DNA of 64,000 bases from Sphingobacteriales bacterium (GCA_018262795.1 JADFDM010000003.1:248001-312000); one strand, 5' to 3'; numbered from the stretch's first letter, positions 1-7,594 are shown. Numbers and translations are program-made. Notes: generated from the sequence alone by a model not told the origin.

Positions 1-2
1 CG

Positions 3-353
3 AAGGTGGCCATAGCCCTTGAGTCTAATGAAGAAGATACGCTACAGGACCTGCCTTATTTGGTACTCAATGATTCTATTCGCAATCTTTATTGTATTGA
101 CCCCAAGGGCTCCTTCTCTATCAAGATGGGGGACTTAAATTCTGAACGCCAACTGAAAGAGATGGCCGAGCAGATAAACCATGAGTTAGACCGCGAGGTG
201 ATGGTGCAGATGATTAGCGATGCCAAAGATACCAGCTACTTGGTTTTTGTAGGAATTTTTTACAAGGAAGACGAGGCCAAAGATTTTCTGGAATCTATTG
301 AGAACTACTACCCCAAAGCAGAAGTCACTGAGTTGACCACTGCCTCGCTTTAG
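3..353 (+). CDS. C-terminal part of an unrecognised protein (5' end outside window)
   Basis: The reading frame is open to the first base of the window and ends at TAG 351-353, so the gene probably begins upstream; a GTG at 6 is only the first possible start seen here. The visible 115-116 residues are acidic, with no signal peptide or membrane segment. The last 45 residues alternate strand-like and helix-like stretches (a YLVFVGIF strand followed by a KEDEAKDFLESI helix), which is compatible with a small alpha/beta C-terminal domain resembling SPOR-type folds, but I do not recognise the family. It is followed by a repeat-rich spacer rather than an operon partner. Confidence 0.6.
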   Translation, partial: KVAIALESNEEDTLQDLPYLVLNDSIRNLYCIDPKGSFSIKMGDLNSERQLKEMAEQINHELDREVMVQMISDAKDTSYLVFVGIFYKEDEAKDFLESIENYYPKAEVTELTTASL

Positions 354-383
354 CTAATTTTTATTTCTTCTCCGCTCGCGTCC

Positions 384-505
384 AATGTCATTAAGTTAAG
401 TGTAGTTTTTGTGTTCGACTCCGAAGGAGTCGGATGTTTATAGCACGCAATGCCCTATAAACATCCGACCGCATCGCGGTCGCACTTCCTTAACTTAATG
501 ACATT
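384..505. repeat. 122-bp nested inverted repeat (REP/MITE-like)
   Basis: Perfect 17-bp terminal inverted repeats (384-400, AATGTCATTAAGTTAAG, and 489-505) enclose three further palindromes: GACTCC-GAA-GGAGTC at 417-431, a 14-bp inverted pair at 430-443 and 455-468, and CGACCGC-ATC-GCGGTCG at 466-482. No coding frame is present. The whole element could fold as a long cruciform or RNA hairpin. Such nested palindromes resemble REP doublets or MITEs mobilised in trans by RAYT/IS200-type transposases; no transposase is visible here, so that link is inference. Confidence 0.8.
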
Positions 506-506
506 G

Positions 507-593
507 CGCCCGCATCAGCGCCCCACAGCCGCGCCTCATACTGAAAAATGTCTGTGAAGGCACAGACATTGGTATTAGACACAGTCATTGGCG
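507..593. repeat. Dispersed hairpin element, copy 1 (degenerate)
   Basis: First of three related elements (also at 1324-1398 and 1483-1572). All begin CGCCCGC, carry the shared core CTCATACTGAAAAATGTCTGTGA (split here by small differences) and end near ACATTGGCG. In this copy the left arm of the hairpin is decayed, and the element abuts the right terminus of the 122-bp inverted repeat. Confidence 0.75.
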
Positions 594-716
594 TTAAAAA
601 GAGATTCGGAGAGTTTTTACTTATTTCACCACTAGTTCAAGAATGCAGCCCGGCAATAGAGCGGAGGGTTCTTGGACCTAAAAAGCTCTGTAAGAAAAGA
701 AAGTAATAGCGATGGA

Positions 717-1313
717 ATGAAACTAAAACTGACAACATACATTTTAGCGACCTTGTTTTTACTGACCGCAAAGTTTGGACAAGCTCAAGTGACGGTTGAC
801 ACCATGACCGTTTATCCCAATCCGTTTAGCTCGGTAGCGACAATTCATTTCGATATAGTGAACAACGACTCCGTAACGTTGACGGTTTTAAATATGACCG
901 GGCAGACAATACAGATATATTTCGCCAATACACTTTTGCCTTCTGGTTCTTACAACATAATCTTGCAGGGAGACACATTGCTTAACGGAATGTATTTTGT
1001 TCGTTTGCAACTTGGGGCAAACCGCATAATCACCATCAGGGCACTAAAATTGGGTTCAGTAACATCAATACAAAACGTTCCGCCTGCTGGCAACATTATT
1101 TTATTCCCCAATCCGGCAACCGAGCTTTTAAATATTCCAATTGACGGACAGAAAAATATTGTAATAGTCAACTACAACGGAGAAATTTGTAAGTCAGTAA
1201 AGACTTCCATGCAAACAATTTCGCTTGCGGACTTGCGGGCAGGTTTTTATTTGGTTAGTGTTTTCGATTCAGAAAACAAACTATTGACGACAACGAAACT
1301 TATAAAAGAATAG
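717..1313 (+). CDS. Small secreted protein with two type IX sorting-like domains
   Basis: The frame is open from a TTG at 672, but ATG 717 places a good signal peptide at the N terminus (Lys-rich start, hydrophobic ILATLFLLTA core, cleavage after FGQA), so 717 is preferred. The mature protein of about 175 residues contains two tandem beta-sandwich modules, each opening with the type IX secretion tail motif: VYPNPF near residue 33 and LFPNPA near residue 130. The final module ends in a Lys-rich KLIKE tail as in T9SS type A sorting domains. The protein is therefore little more than two sorting domains, which is unusual because they normally follow a large cargo. It lies between repeat clusters; function unknown. 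Confidence 0.75.
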   Translation: MKLKLTTYILATLFLLTAKFGQAQVTVDTMTVYPNPFSSVATIHFDIVNNDSVTLTVLNMTGQTIQIYFANTLLPSGSYNIILQGDTLLNGMYFVRLQLGANRIITIRALKLGSVTSIQNVPPAGNIILFPNPATELLNIPIDGQKNIVIVNYNGEICKSVKTSMQTISLADLRAGFYLVSVFDSENKLLTTTKLIKE

Positions 1314-1323
1314 TGAAAATTCA

Positions 1324-1398
1324 CCGCCCGCGTCTGCGTCCTCACAGCCGCGCCTCATAACTGAAAAATATCTGTGAGGACACAGACATTGGCGTTGG
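1324..1398. repeat. Dispersed hairpin element, copy 2
   Basis: Second copy of the approx. 80-bp element. The arms GTCTGCGTCCTCACAG and CTGTGAGGACACAGAC can pair over 16 positions with one mismatch, separated by a loop of about 24 bases. It begins 10 bases after the stop codon of the preceding gene, so it could also stabilise or end that transcript. Confidence 0.8.
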
Positions 1399-1422
1399 AA
1401 TGGCGCGATTGTTCAGAGGTTC

Positions 1423-1455
1423 AGACCTTATAGGTTTTCAAAACCTATAAGGTCT
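1423..1455. repeat. 33-bp near-perfect palindrome
   Basis: Bases 1423-1438 (AGACCTTATAGGTTTT) and 1440-1455 are exact inverse complements around a single C at 1439. No U-tract follows, so it is not a typical intrinsic terminator. It sits between copies 2 and 3 of the hairpin element and appears to be a separate palindromic repeat family. Confidence 0.85.
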
Positions 1456-1482
1456 TCGTTCAATAAAATAGAACTACCCCTT

Positions 1483-1572
1483 CCGCCCGCGTCTGTGCCC
1501 TCACAGCCGCTCCTCATACTGAAAAATGTCTGTGAGGACACAGACATTGGCGTTGGACACAGACATTGGCGG
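1483..1572. repeat. Dispersed hairpin element, copy 3
   Basis: Best conserved of the three copies. The arms at 1491-1506 (GTCTGTGCCCTCACAG) and 1530-1545 pair over 16 positions with one mismatch; the right arm also contains an alternative short hairpin (TCTGTG-AGGA-CACAGA). The 3' end repeats GACACAGACATTGGCG twice in tandem. Confidence 0.8.
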
Positions 1573-1661
1573 AAAAGTTCGAGAAGCGCTATGAAACAGT
1601 TTTAGTAACAATCAGTCAGGATGCTAAGCGAGAGAAAGTAAACCCCAACAATTAACCGAAC

Positions 1662-2738
1662 ATGCGATCCAAGATAATTTACACCTTATTTATCGTCCTA
1701 TTTACATTGGTCAGTTTTGAAATTATCCTCAGGTTATTCAAAACTAACATTACCTGGTCTGAAAAAACCGGTCATGGATACGAGAGCTATTACAACAAAA
1801 CAACGAAAAGTTGGTTCCACACTTGGGAGCCCAACTCCGAATTTGACTTAGACAATGGCGATTTTATCTGCCATTATAAAACCAACAGCTTAGGGTTAAG
1901 AGAAAAGGAAGTAGTGTTTCAAGATTCACTTTTGCACCGTATAATTTGTATTGGCGATTCATACACCGAAGGCGTTGGCGCTCCTTATGATAGCAGCTAC
2001 CCAAGATTTTTGAGTAGATACTTGAATCAGGCAGGCTTTAAAAATGAAGTGTATAATGCCGGGGTTGCCGCCAGCGATCCCTTTTATGAGTATGAGCTCT
2101 TGAAAGAAAAACTGCTTCACTATGAACCGCAGTATTTGCTGCTCGATATTAATTCAAGCGATATTACCGATTACATTGAGCGCGGTGGCTTTGATAGATT
2201 CAAATCCAATGGCACAGCAGTATATAATAAAGGCCCTTGGTTCGAGCCTTATTACAAAAACTTTTATGTAGTCAGGTTTGTGCTCCATAAAATATTGGGC
2301 TATACCATGGGTAATCTATTTCTTACTAAACACGAATTTTATGATGAATATGCCCCAAGAGCGGTACAAGAAATTTCGAGTGCAGTAGATTCTTTTAGTG
2401 TGCTTGCAAAACACCATCACTTTAAACTATTGGTGATTCTACAGCCCAATGCCTCAGATGTGGCGTATAAAAGTGAGTATAATTCCTTTTTAAAGAACCT
2501 TTATTCAGATTTTGGAATAGTCTTGAAAAATAGAGGAATCATGGCAATCAATCTCTTTGAACCCATGAAGGAGAGAATCAATACAGACAATATGGATCAA
2601 TATTCCTACATGAACGATGCGCATTACAAACCGGCCGGGTACGATCTTTTTACGCAGGTATTATTAGCAACTACAAAAAAAGAATATCCGAATTTTTGGG
2701 CAGATTCCTCCTCTGACTCAAGGCAGCCAAGCAATTGA
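1662..2738 (+). CDS. SGNH/GDSL-type hydrolase, membrane anchored
   Basis: A 358-residue protein with one N-terminal hydrophobic segment (residues 6-24) acting as signal anchor, followed by an SGNH hydrolase fold. Block I is visible as CIGDSYTEGVG with the nucleophile Ser100. The Asn-bearing block III is plausible at DINSSD, and the Asp-His pair occurs in NDAHYKPAGY near residues 318-323. The family includes esterases and acyl- or acetyl-hydrolases acting on polysaccharides, and the anchor suggests periplasmic action. It is a single gene between a repeat-rich region and a convergent permease gene. The substrate cannot be read from sequence. Confidence 0.85.
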   Translation: MRSKIIYTLFIVLFTLVSFEIILRLFKTNITWSEKTGHGYESYYNKTTKSWFHTWEPNSEFDLDNGDFICHYKTNSLGLREKEVVFQDSLLHRIICIGDSYTEGVGAPYDSSYPRFLSRYLNQAGFKNEVYNAGVAASDPFYEYELLKEKLLHYEPQYLLLDINSSDITDYIERGGFDRFKSNGTAVYNKGPWFEPYYKNFYVVRFVLHKILGYTMGNLFLTKHEFYDEYAPRAVQEISSAVDSFSVLAKHHHFKLLVILQPNASDVAYKSEYNSFLKNLYSDFGIVLKNRGIMAINLFEPMKERINTDNMDQYSYMNDAHYKPAGYDLFTQVLLATTKKEYPNFWADSSSDSRQPSN

Positions 2739-2981
2739 GCAGTGAGTTCTCGCGCCAGTGGATACTCCTGAACAGTGGAATTTTGGCTAAAGCCGAACTG
2801 ATTTCTATTTCATTGCCGTTGTGTAAGCACCCCATTTTTAGGATAGGGTTGCATTAGACTTTAGCGGGTTAAGTGAATGCGAATGATGAGATCAAAAATT
2901 TTCGTTTGATGAAAAAATGCGCTACCGCACGAACGCCCGTTGGAGAGTGGTGTGCTCGAGAAGGCCGCAGTAAGGCGCCAA

Positions 2982-4208
2982 CTATTTAAAATTCATTTCG
3001 CTTTGCCCGGCTTTGCGCGAAGGGAAGTAGGCTGCGAGCAGGCTCACGAGCAGGATGATGGAGGCGGCCACCAAGGGGTCGGCCCATTGGAGAGAAACGG
3101 GGTAGTAGTCTATCACAAAACTGGAGCCACCGCCACCGCTCAGTTTTAGAAAGTGAAATTTCATTTGCAGCAGGCAGATGCCGTAGCCGAGCAATAGGCC
3201 CACAGCCGCTCCGAACAGGGAAGCCAAGAGGCCGTTGAGCAGGTAGATGCGGCTGATGAGGCGCGAATCGGCTCCCATGGCTTTGAGGATGGAGATGTCG
3301 CGCGATTTTTCGAGCACGAGCATAGTAAGCGAGCCGATGATGTTGAAGGAGATAATGAGAATGATAAAGCCGAGAATGGCAGTGGTGACCCATCGCTCAA
3401 TGAGCATAACGCGATACATCTCGGCCTTTTGCTCTATGCGCGTTTTTACCTGAAAGTCTTTCCCGGTGAGCGCGGCTATTTGCTGTTGGGCATCTTTGGG
3501 ATCGGTGCCGGGGTTTAGCTTTATTTCGTAAGCAGATATGCGATTTTCATCTCCTAATAGTTCTTTGGCAAAGGCAAGGCTCACGAATACATACTTTGAG
3601 TCAAACTCTTGCTGAATTGAAAAAATGCCGGAGGGCATGGCCTGTAAAGTAATAAAAGCATCTTCGGGAATAAAGGCGCTTTTTACCCCTTTGCGCGGCA
3701 CGGTGAGGCGCAGGGGTTCCAGGCCGCGCTCAATGTTCACGTTCATGGGGATGGCTAAGTTGGCCCCAATTACGGCATAGTTCATGGCGCTGTCGCGCAA
3801 CAGAAAGCGACCTTGGCGCACGTAATCTTTCACGGTGGTTACGTCATTGTAATGCGCATCTACTCCCTTTACGGTGCCGAGAGCGGCCTGATCGCCATAC
3901 TCTAAGTACACATTTTCTTCGAGCGTTTGCGAAACAGCTTGCACGCTGTGCAGGTGTACCACCTTTTGGTACCATTCGGGATTTTGCTCAAAGGTTTTTC
4001 CTTTGGCAGCAATAATTTCAATGTCGGGGTAAAAGGAATTGTAAAGTGACAGCACCAAGCCCTCAAAGCCGTTGAACACACTGAGCACCACAATAAGCGC
4101 CATAGCGCCTACGGCCATCCCCAACATGCTCACCCACGAAATAATGTTGATGGCATTGGTAGATTTTTTTGAAAACAGATAGCGCAGCGCGATGCGGAAA
4201 GCCAGCAT
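2982..4208 (-). CDS. FtsX/LolC-type ABC transporter permease
   Basis: 408 residues with the layout of the LolC/LolE and MacB permease family: one N-terminal membrane helix (about residues 20-45, within INIISWVSMLGMAVGAMALI), a large periplasmic domain (about 50-270), and three C-terminal helices (about 275-300, 320-345, 370-395) carrying the FtsX-like domain with a KSRDISILKAMG motif. LolCE-type permeases work with a LolD ATPase to extract lipoproteins from the inner membrane; no such ATPase gene is adjacent. It starts 4 bp after rbfA ends, so the two are co-transcribed. The exact substrate is an inference from the family. Confidence 0.85.
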   Translation of the reverse strand: MLAFRIALRYLFSKKSTNAINIISWVSMLGMAVGAMALIVVLSVFNGFEGLVLSLYNSFYPDIEIIAAKGKTFEQNPEWYQKVVHLHSVQAVSQTLEENVYLEYGDQAALGTVKGVDAHYNDVTTVKDYVRQGRFLLRDSAMNYAVIGANLAIPMNVNIERGLEPLRLTVPRKGVKSAFIPEDAFITLQAMPSGIFSIQQEFDSKYVFVSLAFAKELLGDENRISAYEIKLNPGTDPKDAQQQIAALTGKDFQVKTRIEQKAEMYRVMLIERWVTTAILGFIILIISFNIIGSLTMLVLEKSRDISILKAMGADSRLISRIYLLNGLLASLFGAAVGLLLGYGICLLQMKFHFLKLSGGGGSSFVIDYYPVSLQWADPLVAASIILLVSLLAAYFPSRKAGQSEMNFK

Positions 4209-4212
4209 GAGC

Positions 4213-4839
4213 TTATTTAGGGTTGCGGGTTTTAGTTTGGGTAAAAGCGGCCTTTTTGCTCTTTGCGGGTAGCTCTTTTTTGGTAGCCACCGCTTTCTTA
4301 GCTTTTGGCTCTTGAGTTTTGCCTTTTGTTTCTTGGCTCTTGTTTCTTGTTTCTTGGCTCTTGGCTCTTGTTTCTTGGCTCTTGTTTCTTGGCTCTTGTT
4401 TCTTAGCTCTTGTTTCTTGGCTCTTGGCTCTTGGCTCTTGTTTCTTAGCTCTTGTTTCTTTTTCCAGCAAGATCTCTTTCAAATCTTCGTCTTCGGCTTT
4501 GATGCGGCTAAATACTTCCTCTAAATGAAACACATAGTCCATGGTCTCATCTTTAAAAAATTCTATTTCGGGTATTCTGCGCACGAGGTGGCGCACCTTT
4601 TCGGCTAAGGCGTGTTTCAGTTCTCCTTTATGCGCATTGAAGTTCTCAATGATTTCATCGGCCATCGGGTTGTTGTAAATGCTCAGATAGAACCGCGCCA
4701 GCGTGAGGTCTGAGTTTACTTTTACATTGCTGAGTGTTACAAAAGCATTTCCGTAAAATTTTCTTCCTTCCTTTATCAGCACTTCTGTAAAGGCTTCTTT
4801 AATCAGGGAGGCTACTTTCAATTGTCTTCGCGAATCCAT
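4213..4839 (-). CDS. rbfA: Ribosome-binding factor A with repetitive basic tail
   Basis: Residues 1-110 match RbfA, the KH-like 30S maturation factor: opening DSRRQLKVASLIKEAFTEVL, then LTLARFYLSIY and the basic LVRRIPEIEFFKDET segment. RbfA is usually about 110-135 residues; this one has 208. The extra C terminus is built from seven 7-residue units of the type K-S/K-Q-E-T/P-R-A (about residues 132-180), encoded by a 21-bp tandem repeat, then a Lys-rich end. The core should bind the 30S helix 44/45 region in late assembly; the tail has no known role. It is first in an operon with the permease gene and has a perfect -7 box just upstream. Confidence 0.93.
   Translation of the reverse strand: MDSRRQLKVASLIKEAFTEVLIKEGRKFYGNAFVTLSNVKVNSDLTLARFYLSIYNNPMADEIIENFNAHKGELKHALAEKVRHLVRRIPEIEFFKDETMDYVFHLEEVFSRIKAEDEDLKEILLEKETRAKKQEPRAKSQETRAKKQEPRNKSQETRAKSQETRNKSQETKGKTQEPKAKKAVATKKELPAKSKKAAFTQTKTRNPK
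4300..4461 (-). repeat. 21-bp tandem repeat inside rbfA
   Basis: About seven and a half copies of a 21-bp unit, read on the minus strand as AAGAGCCAAGAAACAAGAGCC and close variants. Since 21 is a multiple of three, copy number can change without breaking the frame. A related fragment (GAGAGCCAAGAGTCAAGAGA) appears alone at 11821-11840, between tadA and the next gene. Confidence 0.85.
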
Positions 4840-4856
4840 ACTTAAAAATTATAGGG

Positions 4857-4864
4857 CAAAGGTA
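4857..4864 (-). promoter_or_regulatory. -7 box of the rbfA promoter
   Basis: Minus-strand TACCTTTG is a perfect match to the Bacteroidota consensus TAnnTTTG and lies 17 bp before the rbfA ATG. No convincing -33 TTG is seen at the expected distance. Confidence 0.6.
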
Positions 4865-4922
4865 AAAATTAAAACAGGCGGGCTGCGTTAAGTGGGGCGA
4901 TGATGAATCCGTTGAAAGCTTA

Positions 4923-4954
4923 TTGCCAATAAGTAAGCGGTAATTATAATTTTG
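4923..4954 (+). promoter_or_regulatory. Promoter of the MsbA-like gene
   Basis: TTG at 4923-4925, a 21-bp spacer and TAATTTTG at 4947-4954 fit the Bacteroidota sigma factor consensus (TTG, 19-21 bp, TAnnTTTG). The ATG at 4962 is only 7 bp after the box, implying a leaderless or nearly leaderless mRNA. It is divergent from the rbfA promoter. Confidence 0.7.
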
Positions 4955-4961
4955 TTCGCAC

Positions 4962-6785
4962 ATGAAGAATCTTTGGCGCATCCTTTCCTACGTTCGCAAA
5001 TACAGTGGCTTTGCCGCTTTGAACGTGCTGTTCAACATCCTCACGGTTTTGTTTTCTCTGTTTTCGGTGGTCATGATTATTCCTTTTCTGCAATTGCTTT
5101 TCGGCAAAATACCGATGATGGTGGATCGCCCCATTTTTGCGTGGACGGCCGCTGCTATGTTGGATTACTTCAAATACATTCTCAGTACTCAAATCCACGA
5201 TTACGGACCGTTAACAGCTCTGGTGAAATTCTGCATTATGATTGCGGTGCTCTTCTTTTTCAAAAACCTGTTTCGCTTTTTGGCGCTGTATTTTCTTGCG
5301 CCTATCCGAAGCGGAGCCGTGCGCGATTTGAGGAGCGACATTTACCAAAAAATTCTTCAGTTGCCACTGGCGTATTATTCAAAAGAGCGCAAGGGCGACA
5401 TTATTGCCCGCATTACCGATGATGTGAAAGAAGTGGAGAACAGTATTATCAGCTTCATAGAAATTACCGTTCGCGAGCCATTGAATATCATCATCTACTT
5501 ATTGGCGCTGCTGATGCTAAGCCCGGAGTTGACGGGTTTTGTGTTTGTGATGTTGCTGATTACCGGAGCTATTATTGGTCGTGTGGGTAAAACGCTGAAA
5601 CGTCAAAGTACTGAAGCGCAAACCATCACCGGTCAGTTGATTTCTATTGCCGATGAAACTCTCAGTGGCCTGCGCATTGTACATGCTTTTAATGCGGAAG
5701 AATTTATGCGCAAGCAGTTTCACAAAATCAACCAACGCTTGTATGGCATTAACTGGCGGATGAATACTCGAAGAGAATTGTCTTCACCGCTCACCGAGTT
5801 TTTGGCTATTTGTGTAGTATGTGCCGTGCTGTATTTTGGCGGCAGGCTGGTGATCACCGGTCAGGGGTTGGAGGCAGAAACGTTTATCGGTTTCATGGTA
5901 TTGTTTTCGCAACTCATACCACCGGCCAAAAACTTTTCATCGGCTTCTTATAATATTCGCAAAGGCCTTGCCTCGGCTCAACGGATTTTTGAAGTGATGG
6001 ATGCCGAGGTTTCTATTACTGAAAAACCAAATGCTGTTTCCATTAAAGAGTTCAAGACTGAAATTGAATATCGGCAAGTAGGGTTTGCCTACAATAACTA
6101 TGACAACAAAAAGATTCTGGATAACATTCAACTGAAAATAGGGAAGGGCAAATTGGTCGCCTTGGTAGGGCAATCCGGAGCCGGTAAAACTACTATGGTG
6201 GATCTGCTTCCGCGATTTTATGATGTTAGCGAAGGGAGCATTCTGATTGATGGAACCGATATCCGAGAATATAAGTTAGCAGAACTGCGGGCTTTGTTCG
6301 GCATTGTGTCGCAGGAGTCTATCCTGTTTAACGATACCGTGTTCAACAATATCATTTTTGGTATTAAGGATGCCACCCGCGAGCAGGTAATAGAGGCGGC
6401 TAAGATTGCCAATGCGCATGACTTTATTTCGAAGTTGGATAATGGATATGACTCTATTATTGGAGATCGAGGCGGAAAACTAAGCGGAGGCGAAAGGCAA
6501 AGGCTTACTATTGCCCGCGCGGTTTTAAAAAACCCTCCAATTCTAATTTTAGACGAGGCCACCTCTTCGCTCGACTCTAAATCGGAGCGTTTAGTGCAGG
6601 ATGCGCTGACCAATTTGATGCGCGGGCGCACTACCATCGTTATTGCCCACCGGCTTTCCACCATTCAGTTTGCTGATGAAATAGTGGTGATGCAGGAAGG
6701 AAAAATCAGCGAACGAGGCAACCACATCGGCCTTTTGGCAAAAAATGGCATCTATAAGAAATTGGTGGATCTTCAGGCCTTCTGA
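4962..6785 (+). CDS. MsbA-like ABC exporter (fused permease and ATPase)
   Basis: 607 residues: a type I exporter membrane domain (about residues 15-330, six predicted helices) followed by one nucleotide-binding domain. Walker A GQSGAGKTT is near residue 404, the signature LSGGERQR near 507, Walker B ILILDEATSS near 527, and the switch His in IAHRLS near 562. The closest characterised relatives are MsbA-type lipid A core flippases, which act as homodimers in the inner membrane. Substrate assignment to lipid A or another lipid is by family only. It is monocistronic and divergent from rbfA. Confidence 0.9.
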   Translation: MKNLWRILSYVRKYSGFAALNVLFNILTVLFSLFSVVMIIPFLQLLFGKIPMMVDRPIFAWTAAAMLDYFKYILSTQIHDYGPLTALVKFCIMIAVLFFFKNLFRFLALYFLAPIRSGAVRDLRSDIYQKILQLPLAYYSKERKGDIIARITDDVKEVENSIISFIEITVREPLNIIIYLLALLMLSPELTGFVFVMLLITGAIIGRVGKTLKRQSTEAQTITGQLISIADETLSGLRIVHAFNAEEFMRKQFHKINQRLYGINWRMNTRRELSSPLTEFLAICVVCAVLYFGGRLVITGQGLEAETFIGFMVLFSQLIPPAKNFSSASYNIRKGLASAQRIFEVMDAEVSITEKPNAVSIKEFKTEIEYRQVGFAYNNYDNKKILDNIQLKIGKGKLVALVGQSGAGKTTMVDLLPRFYDVSEGSILIDGTDIREYKLAELRALFGIVSQESILFNDTVFNNIIFGIKDATREQVIEAAKIANAHDFISKLDNGYDSIIGDRGGKLSGGERQRLTIARAVLKNPPILILDEATSSLDSKSERLVQDALTNLMRGRTTIVIAHRLSTIQFADEIVVMQEGKISERGNHIGLLAKNGIYKKLVDLQAF

Positions 6786-6859
6786 GTCATACCTTTGATT
6801 CTTCGTTTTTTTAACAACATTTTTCCAATTTTTTCCACACCTGTTCGTTTACCTTAACG

Positions 6860-6867
6860 TATATTTG
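6860..6867 (+). promoter_or_regulatory. -7 box TATATTTG upstream of the regulatory-domain protein
   Basis: A perfect TAnnTTTG match that predicts an untranslated leader of about 115 bases before the ATG at 6990. That leader holds a GC-containing stem (TTCGC near 6877 with GCGAA near 6898) and a 22-codon upstream ORF. No good -33 element is seen. Confidence 0.5.
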
Positions 6868-6910
6868 CTGCGAAAATTCGCTAAAGCTCTCGTTTTCGCG
6901 AACAGCGGAC

Positions 6911-6979
6911 ATGCAGAAAGTGGACAATTCGAGTAGTAATCAATTCATTATCAATATTTTATTTAACCCTTTAATTTAG
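6911..6979 (+). CDS. Possible 22-codon upstream ORF
   Basis: ATG 6911 to TAG 6977-6979 encodes a 22-residue peptide (MQKVDNSSS start, LFNPLI end). Its stop codon overlaps the Shine-Dalgarno sequence of the next gene (TAGGAGGT, 6977-6984). This arrangement would suit translational coupling, but a chance ORF of this length is also easy to explain. Confidence 0.3.
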   Translation: MQKVDNSSSNQFIINILFNPLI

Positions 6980-6984
6980 GAGGT
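6978..6984 (+). promoter_or_regulatory. Unusually strong Shine-Dalgarno site
   Basis: AGGAGGT lies 5 bp before ATG 6990. Almost no other gene in the window has a recognisable Shine-Dalgarno sequence, as expected for Bacteroidota, so a perfect one here stands out. Confidence 0.7.
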
Positions 6985-6989
6985 CGGCT

Positions 6990-7490
6990 ATGAAAACAAA
7001 ATTTTCTCTCTCGTTGGGCTTAGGCTTCCTGTTGGCCATAGTGTGTGGAAATCTTTCCGCCCAAAACACATCAACAACAGGCAATTCTTCTTTAACCACT
7101 GATCCGCAGTCGGTCGCTAACTATGTAGTGACAAACCCAAATGTGCTTGTAGTAACGGGTAAGATTATGGATGCGCAGACCAAGAAGCCTATTTCCAATG
7201 CAAAAATCAATTTCGACAAATTTGGCTCAGAGTTGCTGCAGGCCTCTATTGACGAGAAAGGAAATTATGCGCTGGCTCTGAATAAAGAAGAATTGGGAGA
7301 TCCGATTCGCGTAATATTTAAGGTGGCAGGCTATAAAAAATATATCGTAAAGAGCGTGAACAAAAACACCAATTATGTGGATGTAGATGTTTACTTACAG
7401 CCTTTTGAAAGCGATGAAAAGAGCAATGGCAACGTTACTTATAAAATGGATGATAGTCCGTTTAACCCGCTAGTGATTAAGATGCAATAA
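6990..7490 (+). CDS. Secreted protein with carboxypeptidase-regulatory-like domain
   Basis: 166 residues with a clear signal peptide (MKTKFSLSLGLGFLLAIVCG, cleavage near LSAQ). From about residue 50, VTGKIMDAQTKKPISNAKI and the following DEKGNYALAL match the transthyretin-like carboxypeptidase regulatory/CNA-B fold often found in Bacteroidota exported proteins. No enzymatic domain follows. It is a single gene with its own promoter, long leader, strong ribosome site and terminator, which suggests abundant, individually regulated expression. Function unknown. Confidence 0.8.
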   Translation: MKTKFSLSLGLGFLLAIVCGNLSAQNTSTTGNSSLTTDPQSVANYVVTNPNVLVVTGKIMDAQTKKPISNAKINFDKFGSELLQASIDEKGNYALALNKEELGDPIRVIFKVAGYKKYIVKSVNKNTNYVDVDVYLQPFESDEKSNGNVTYKMDDSPFNPLVIKMQ

Positions 7491-7510
7491 AGATTGTTCT
7501 GGTTAACATA

Positions 7511-7549
7511 AAAACCCCGCTCCAAAAGTTCCGGAGCGGGTTTTTTATT
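7511..7549 (+). terminator. Intrinsic terminator
   Basis: The stem CCCGCTCC (7516-7523) pairs with GGAGCGGG (7533-7540) and is followed by TTTTTTATTT. It lies 20 bp after the stop of the preceding gene. Confidence 0.9.
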
Positions 7550-7576
7550 TTTTGAAAAGATGCGCTTGCTTATTGC

Positions 7577-7584
7577 TACCTTTA
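7577..7584 (+). promoter_or_regulatory. Probable -7 box of the GNAT gene
   Basis: TACCTTTA has one mismatch to TAnnTTTG; a TTG lies 22 bp upstream at 7552-7554. The start codon at 7595 is 10 bp downstream. Confidence 0.4.
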
Positions 7585-7594
7585 GTGCCCCGTT

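Noticed and set aside
2986-3400. Minus-strand frames of 79-135 codons within the permease gene
   Set aside because: They are alternate-frame shadows of the FtsX-type permease with biased His/Arg/Ser content.
4312-4528. Plus-strand frames with regular hydrophobic repeats (SCFLALGS pattern)
   Set aside because: They are the complement of the 21-bp rbfA tandem repeat, not a membrane protein gene.
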